A program made the position numbers and the translations under genes. The notes below the pieces were generated by a model. The model worked only from the letters and a program-made list of their open reading frames with translations, was not told the DNA's origin and did no database searches. DNA of 64,000 nucleotides from Eubacteriales bacterium. GTDB lineage: Bacteria; Bacillota; Clostridia; Lachnospirales; Lachnospiraceae. Positions 59,809-64,000 of this stretch are shown here, piece by piece; the stretch's first letter is position 1; each line of letters starts with the position of its first letter. Where the stretch lies: contig JAUNPS010000001.1 of assembly GCA_030536575.1 (NCBI GenBank), positions 202,524-266,523 on the forward strand, read 5' to 3'.

Positions 59809-61542
59809 ATGAAACGTTTTTTGACTTCCGTTTACCGTTCCTTTATGAATTTAAGAATTTCCTATAAACTGATCCTGGGTTATCTTGTCATTATTCTGGT
59901 TCCGACGTTCATTCTGGAATATGCGGTTTATAACCAGAATTACCGCGCGGTTTTGGAGCAATATAAACAGAACGAAATGATTGCGCTGGAAATTGCGAAG
60001 CGGAACCTGAACATCCAGCTCGGAAAAATCCAGGAATCCGCCGATTTTCTCCGGAGCAACAGCTCCCTAAGCTCCTATCTGCAAGGCTTCTACGACACCG
60101 AAGCGGACGAACTTTATTATTATCTGAAGGATATCCAGCCCCTTCTCACCTATTTGCAGAAGGCAGACGACTCCATCACAAACATTACTTTTTACAGTAC
60201 CCGTTCGTTTTACCTGCATTGGAGCAATCATCTGATTACCACGGAAACATTTCCGCATGCGGATGATCCGGAAAGAAGCCTGTCGGATTTTCTGAACGGA
60301 TTCTGGTATAAAGAATCCGGAAATCAGGAAACGATTACTTACTATCAATACTTGTATGACACAAATTACGCGTCCGCGATAAGCTGCATTCAGATCGACG
60401 TGTCCCTGGCCTCGCTGATGGAAAATTTCTCTTCTCTGTCCGGAACGGTTCATGTTTCTTTTGGGGAAGACACCTACCGGCTGGATTTTCCGAATCACAG
60501 TCTTATGCCGTTTTCGGATTCCGTGGAAACTTTGGATGCGGCCTGCCAGACCCATGTGGAGGAGCTGAATCTGGACGTTTTTCAGACGTTAGAGCTTCCT
60601 TCTTCGCTGTATCAGGGCCGAAATACGCTGCTGATTTTGCTTGTGCTGCTGTTTTGTGTACTCACTGCCGGTTATTATACGGTTACAACTTCCATTTCCC
60701 GTCGGATTCAAAAGCTGGAGAAGCATATCAGCCAGGCTAGGCCCGACAATCTGGTTCCCATGCCCGACGGCGAATATCAGGATGAGATTGGGCGGCTCAC
60801 CGATTCTTATAACCAGATGATTCAGCGGATTAACGACCTGCTTTTCCAGATTTATCACACGGAGCTGGAGAAAAAAGATGCGGAATTTTATGCGCTTCAG
60901 GCCCAGATTGAGCCGCATTTCCTGTATAATATCCTGGAAAATATCCACATGTCCGCCGAGAAAGCCAATGACCAGCAGACGGCTGCCATGGTGATTTCCC
61001 TTGGGAAATTCATGCGTTATAACCTGAACAGCAATACCGGGTTCGTCCATCTGACGGACGAACTCCTGCATGCGAAGAATTATCTGGACATTCATAAAAT
61101 CCGGATGCAGGAAAATCTGAAGGTGGAGATTTCGGTCTTTACGGACATTGATGATATTCTGTGTCCCCGGTTTATTTTACAGCCGCTGTTGGAAAATGCG
61201 CTGAAATATGCTGTGGTTTCGAATCGGCCTCTGACCATTGCGGTGACGGTAAAGGATCGGTATGAGGGGATTCCGGATCATGATGTGACGCTGGAAATCC
61301 GGGATGACGGCGAGGGGATTTCGCCGGAAGAGCTGGAAGCTTTGCGCGTTTCCCTGCAAAATACGGCTTATATCCGGGACGCGCATATTGGGCTGAACAG
61401 TATTAATAACCGGCTGCAGGCTTATTACGGGAGCGACTGCGCCCTTCAGATTGAGAGTACCCTGCATCAAGGAACTTGTATTATTATGCATTTGAAAAGA
61501 ACGGGAGGGAGTGTCCATGAAGATACTGGTTGTGGAAGATGA
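59809..61542 (+). CDS. YesM-like sensor histidine kinase
   Basis: This is a membrane kinase of 577 residues. Membrane segments near residues 22-42 and 280-300 enclose an extracellular sensor. A HAMP-like linker follows, then His_kinase (QAQIEPHFLYNILENIHMSA with the phospho-accepting His) and an ATPase domain (LLENALKYAV, DDGEGISPEEL, HIGLNSINNRLQ). I use ATG 59809 with GAGGAG 13 bases upstream; a TTG at 59776 is an alternative. It is coupled to the response regulator and divergent from the transporter it should control. Confidence 0.92.
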   Translation: MKRFLTSVYRSFMNLRISYKLILGYLVIILVPTFILEYAVYNQNYRAVLEQYKQNEMIALEIAKRNLNIQLGKIQESADFLRSNSSLSSYLQGFYDTEADELYYYLKDIQPLLTYLQKADDSITNITFYSTRSFYLHWSNHLITTETFPHADDPERSLSDFLNGFWYKESGNQETITYYQYLYDTNYASAISCIQIDVSLASLMENFSSLSGTVHVSFGEDTYRLDFPNHSLMPFSDSVETLDAACQTHVEELNLDVFQTLELPSSLYQGRNTLLILLVLLFCVLTAGYYTVTTSISRRIQKLEKHISQARPDNLVPMPDGEYQDEIGRLTDSYNQMIQRINDLLFQIYHTELEKKDAEFYALQAQIEPHFLYNILENIHMSAEKANDQQTAAMVISLGKFMRYNLNSNTGFVHLTDELLHAKNYLDIHKIRMQENLKVEISVFTDIDDILCPRFILQPLLENALKYAVVSNRPLTIAVTVKDRYEGIPDHDVTLEIRDDGEGISPEELEALRVSLQNTAYIRDAHIGLNSINNRLQAYYGSDCALQIESTLHQGTCIIMHLKRTGGSVHEDTGCGR

Positions 61543-62290
61543 GACGAATGTGAGGGAAGGCATTGTCAGCATATTGCAGATGAATCTGGCAATTCCTTAT
61601 AAGCTGAAAAGCTGTGCGGGAAGTGCGCAGGCGATTGCCATCAGCGAACAATTTTATCCGGATTTGGTGATTACGGATATTGAAATGCCGGATATGAGCG
61701 GGCTGGAGCTGATTCGGCGGATGAAGGCGAAAAATCTGTGTTCTGCGTTTGTTATTTTGTCGGGGCATGATAATTTTGCGTATGCGCAGCAGGCGATTCG
61801 GTATGGCGTGGTGGATTATCTGCTGAAGCCGTTGGAGAAGGAACAGCTTTTGGATGTGATTCAGAAGATTTATGGTTCGCTGCATCAGGATTCCGGGAAT
61901 GTGCTGGCGGCGAGGCCTTTTACGGAGCTGCCGTTTCTGGCGTGGGAGATGGATCGGGATGCAATGCCGTCTTCGCTGCAGCGGATTATCCGTTATATGG
62001 AAAAGAATTATATGAAAGAGATTTCCCAGCAGTCCATCAGCGAGGAACTTTTCTTTCATACCAGTTATATTTCCTCGCTGATTAATAAGTATACGGATCA
62101 CAATTTTGCTTATCTGCTGGATTATATCCGAATCCGCAAGGCGGTGGAGCTGCTGCTGAGTGAGCCGGATTTGGCGGTTGCGGAAGTCGGGGTTTTGGTG
62201 GGGTACAGCAATGAGCGGCGGCTTTATGCGGCTTTTCAGAGGCGGCTGAATATGACGCCTGGGGATCTGCGGAAAATTTATTTGGAGTAG
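61517..62290 (+). CDS. YesN-like response regulator with AraC DNA-binding domain
   Basis: This is a 257-residue response regulator. Receiver domain residues 1-120: acidic pair in VVEDET, phospho-acceptor Asp in DLVITDIEMPD, conserved Lys in YLLKPLEKEQ. The AraC helix-turn-helix occupies the last 100 residues (ISEELFFHTSYISSLINKYT, NERRLYAAFQRRLNMTPGDL). It lacks the long middle domain of many YesN proteins. ATG 61517 follows GGGAGGGAG and overlaps the kinase gene by 26 bases. Expected activator of the host-glycan operon. Confidence 0.93.
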   Translation: MKILVVEDETNVREGIVSILQMNLAIPYKLKSCAGSAQAIAISEQFYPDLVITDIEMPDMSGLELIRRMKAKNLCSAFVILSGHDNFAYAQQAIRYGVVDYLLKPLEKEQLLDVIQKIYGSLHQDSGNVLAARPFTELPFLAWEMDRDAMPSSLQRIIRYMEKNYMKEISQQSISEELFFHTSYISSLINKYTDHNFAYLLDYIRIRKAVELLLSEPDLAVAEVGVLVGYSNERRLYAAFQRRLNMTPGDLRKIYLE

Positions 62291-62323
62291 GACGGGCGGG
62301 GCACAGCTCGCCCTCATTCCCGC

Positions 62324-62465
62324 GGTCCGGCTCCGCGAAAGTCTGGAAACCGCACCGCACGTTGTCCGACCCGGCTCCGCTAAAGCCCGGAAGCCGCTCC
62401 GCGCATTGCCCGGCCCGACTCCGCTAAAGCCTGAACGCTGCACCGCACATTACCCGGCCCGGCTC
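62324..62465. repeat. 44-bp degenerate tandem repeat
   Basis: GGCTCCGC starts at 62329, recurs at 62373, as GACTCCGC at 62417 and as GGCTC at 62461, exactly 44 bases apart. Each unit continues with TAAAGCC-type text and a CCGC...GCATTGCCC block. Three full units and a fragment fill the gap between the response regulator and the antiporter. Confidence 0.7.
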
Positions 62466-62471
62466 ACCCTT

Positions 62472-63659
62472 TTATGCCCTTGGCGTATGCGTCAAAAACC
62501 GCTTATAAAACGTGTCGATCAAAAACGCCCCGATCGGCGCTGAAATCAAGATCGCCACAACCGCTACCGTCAGCACCAGGTTCCCGCACGCCAGCCCCTT
62601 CGCCAACGGCACCCCGCCAATCGCCGCCTGCACCGTCGCCTTCGGCACCTGCGCAAACAGGCAGAACAACCGCTCCTTCCGGTTCAGCGGCGTCTTCACC
62701 ACGCACAAATACGTCCCCACCATCCGGAACGCCAGCCCGATGAACAGCATCACCACAACCAGAATCCCCGCCTGCGCCGCATACTCGATATCTACTGTTG
62801 CTCCCACCAGCACAAACAGGATTACCTCCGCCGCGACCCACAGCTTCGAAAACTTCCCCGAAATCCGCTTCGCCAGCAGCTCATACCGATTATAAACCGT
62901 CATTCCCATACTCATGACCGCCAAAAGCCCCGAAACCGGCACCGTCCCTTCCAGCTCATTTTCCAGCACCACAAACAGAAACACGACGCTGAGCAAAATC
63001 AGCACCTTCACTGAATCCCGCATATGGAACGTCTTAAAGAACTTCACCAGCACCAGTCCGGCCACAATGCCAAGCGCAATCCCCAGCACAATCGAAACCG
63101 GAATCCCGACAAAATCCATCACCGACGCGCTTCCGCCCCCTGCCAGCGACACCAGCGCCGTAAAAATCACAATCACATACACATCATCCGCCGAAGACCC
63201 CGCAATGATCATCTGCGGAATCCCCTTATCCGTTCCCCATCCCTCGTCGATCAGCTTCGACATTTTCGGCACGATTACCGCGGGGGACACCGCTCCCATG
63301 ACCGCCCCCAGAATTCCAGCCTCTAAAAGCGACACGTGCAGCAGCGCCGGAGCAAAAATCAGAAACCCGATCATCTCAAAGGTCGCCGGAAGGAAGCACA
63401 TCAGGACAGCCGGACGCCCTACTTTCTTCAAGTCCTCGATATCCAGCGCCAGCCCGGCCTTCACCAGGATGATGATCAGCGCAATCTCCCGGATGTCCGG
63501 CGAAATTGTCAGAATCGACTCATCCAGCAGATTCAGCACATGCGGCCCCAGCAAAATTCCTACCAGAAGCATTCCCAAAAGACTTGGCAGCTTCAGCTTG
63601 CCAAAAATTGCTCCAAACAACAAACCGCAAAGAAAAATCAACGCTAAACTCAGTAACAT
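62472..63659 (-). CDS. CPA-family cation:proton antiporter under fluoride riboswitch control
   Basis: This is a membrane antiporter of 395 residues with about twelve membrane segments (LLSLALIFLCGLLFGAIFGK at the start). AVMGAVSPAVIVPKM and IIAGSSADDVYVIVIF are the helix motifs of the Na+/H+ exchanger fold. ATG 63659 follows GGAGG; a longer frame from 63728 starts in a terminator and is not real. The fluoride riboswitch upstream implies induction by fluoride. Antiporters of this group are among genes known to be linked to that riboswitch. A role in fluoride tolerance, by direct export or by ion balance, is likely but not proven. Confidence 0.88.
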   Translation of the reverse strand: MLLSLALIFLCGLLFGAIFGKLKLPSLLGMLLVGILLGPHVLNLLDESILTISPDIREIALIIILVKAGLALDIEDLKKVGRPAVLMCFLPATFEMIGFLIFAPALLHVSLLEAGILGAVMGAVSPAVIVPKMSKLIDEGWGTDKGIPQMIIAGSSADDVYVIVIFTALVSLAGGGSASVMDFVGIPVSIVLGIALGIVAGLVLVKFFKTFHMRDSVKVLILLSVVFLFVVLENELEGTVPVSGLLAVMSMGMTVYNRYELLAKRISGKFSKLWVAAEVILFVLVGATVDIEYAAQAGILVVVMLFIGLAFRMVGTYLCVVKTPLNRKERLFCLFAQVPKATVQAAIGGVPLAKGLACGNLVLTVAVVAILISAPIGAFLIDTFYKRFLTHTPRA

Positions 63660-63726
63660 CACACAACCTCCAAATAAAATCTTTATCGAAAAACATCCCC
63701 TCCCCATCCCTCCCGTCTTTTCCGGC

Positions 63727-63780
63727 ACAAAAAATCGGTAATTCCGCCGGATTTCTCTGCGCAGAAGTTACCGATTTTCC
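63727..63780 (-). terminator. Second terminator in the antiporter leader
   Basis: AATCGGTAA pairs with TTACCGATT, with a partly paired interior, and six T follow on the minus strand. It lies between the riboswitch terminator and the antiporter start, so read-through must pass two terminators. Confidence 0.7.
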
Positions 63781-63803
63781 TTCCCTTCCAAACATTTGGG
63801 CAT

Positions 63804-63845
63804 AAAAAAACTGACAACGTTCTGCATCTCTACAGAAGTCATCAG
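63804..63845 (-). terminator. Riboswitch expression-platform terminator
   Basis: CTGATGAC pairs with GTTGTCAG, and inside it TTCTG pairs with CAGAA, followed by seven T on the minus strand. The left arm uses the 3' GATGAC of the aptamer, so terminator and ligand-bound aptamer exclude each other: fluoride turns the gene on. Confidence 0.85.
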
Positions 63846-63897
63846 CATCATGCGGTTTAGGCGTGCAGCCAAGGGAGAACTTCATTCCCTTTATCGA
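63826..63897 (-). ncRNA. Fluoride riboswitch aptamer (crcB motif)
   Basis: On the minus strand GGGAATGAAGTTCTCCC forms the first stem with the conserved ATG loop entry. AAACCGC follows, then GCTGATGACTTCTG, whose CTTC pairs with GAAG. This matches the crcB consensus point by point. A small extra hairpin (GGC-TGCAC-GCC) sits between the first stem and AAAC. No database search was possible. Confidence 0.85.
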
Positions 63898-63902
63898 AGC
63901 CG

Positions 63903-63931
63903 ATTATAGCATGGCACGCCTGAAAAGTCAA
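63903..63931 (-). promoter_or_regulatory. Promoter of the fluoride-responsive antiporter
   Basis: Minus strand TTGACT (63931-63926), a 17-base spacer and TATAAT (63908-63903). Transcription would start just before the aptamer. The last 69 bases of the window show nothing else that I can support. Confidence 0.85.
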
Positions 63932-64000
63932 TCCGCAAGTTTCTCATTCAGCTCTGACGCTTAAACTTTTATTTGTTTTTCTAAAACACGAAGATTTCGT

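Noticed and set aside
62324-62465. CRISPR array in the 44-bp repeat region
   Set aside because: Whole 44-bp unit repeats with divergence; there is no split into constant repeat and unique spacer.

Overview
The window looks like chromosome of a gut Firmicute of the Lachnospiraceae type. This rests on gene content only: CUT1 sugar ABC operons with AraC or YesMN-type regulators, many cytoplasmic glycoside hydrolases, strong AGGAGG ribosome sites, CIRCE/HrcA heat-shock control, and PDDEXK_9, DUF1016 and FtsX coiled-coil proteins. I saw no rRNA, tRNA or CRISPR array.

Layout. (1) 1-9.8 kb, minus strand: rhamnoside/glucoside operon (binding protein, two permeases, two GH78 enzymes, a GH1 enzyme cut by the window edge) with a divergent AraC regulator. 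(2) 9.8-22.4 kb, minus: one probable ten-gene operon from a near-consensus promoter (22352-22380) to a terminator (9817-9846). It encodes a complete Dpp/Opp-type peptide ABC importer, a cytoplasmic GH29 fucosidase, a DeoR regulator, an M17 aminopeptidase, a CutC-family protein and an 836-residue transglutaminase/PNGase-like protein. I read it as a candidate uptake and breakdown pathway for fucosylated glycopeptides. (3) 22.4-28.6 kb: RsmF-like rRNA methyltransferase with an in-frame 21-residue tandem repeat, and an FtsX-type ABC exporter with a roughly 400-residue coiled coil. (4) 29-32.2 kb: YbaK, NUDIX, PepT and Hsp20 under CIRCE. (5) 32.2-35.8 kb: a small decayed mobile-element island with SprT-like, Xre-like and secreted-protein relics, a Phd/RelE-type toxin-antitoxin pair and a DUF3800 gene. 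Most of it lies between two 17-bp direct repeats, one of which is half of the hsp20 CIRCE element. (6) 35.8-45.1 kb, minus: pectin/rhamnogalacturonan operon (two LplB/LplC-type permeases, binding protein, GH28, GH106-like) behind a membrane-bound AraC regulator. (7) 45.2-50.2 kb: AAA/PDDEXK_9 protein, a DUF1016 nuclease pseudogene, a MATE exporter with an attenuator-like leader, and a Gfo/Idh/MocA dehydrogenase. (8) 50.2-62.3 kb: host-glycan locus (GH29, GH20, GH95, binding protein, two permeases) with a divergent YesM/YesN-like two-component system. (9) 62.3-64 kb: a 44-bp tandem repeat, then a CPA-type antiporter behind a fluoride riboswitch.

How it works together. Three sugar importers feed cytoplasmic enzymes matched to plant rhamnosides, pectin fragments and fucosylated N-acetylglucosamine glycans (mucin or milk type). 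A fourth importer of the peptide class is wired to fucosidase and peptidase genes. None of the glycosidases shows a signal peptide, so oligomers would be imported first and trimmed inside. All four solute-binding proteins have signal peptides without a lipobox cysteine, which is unusual for a Gram-positive cell.
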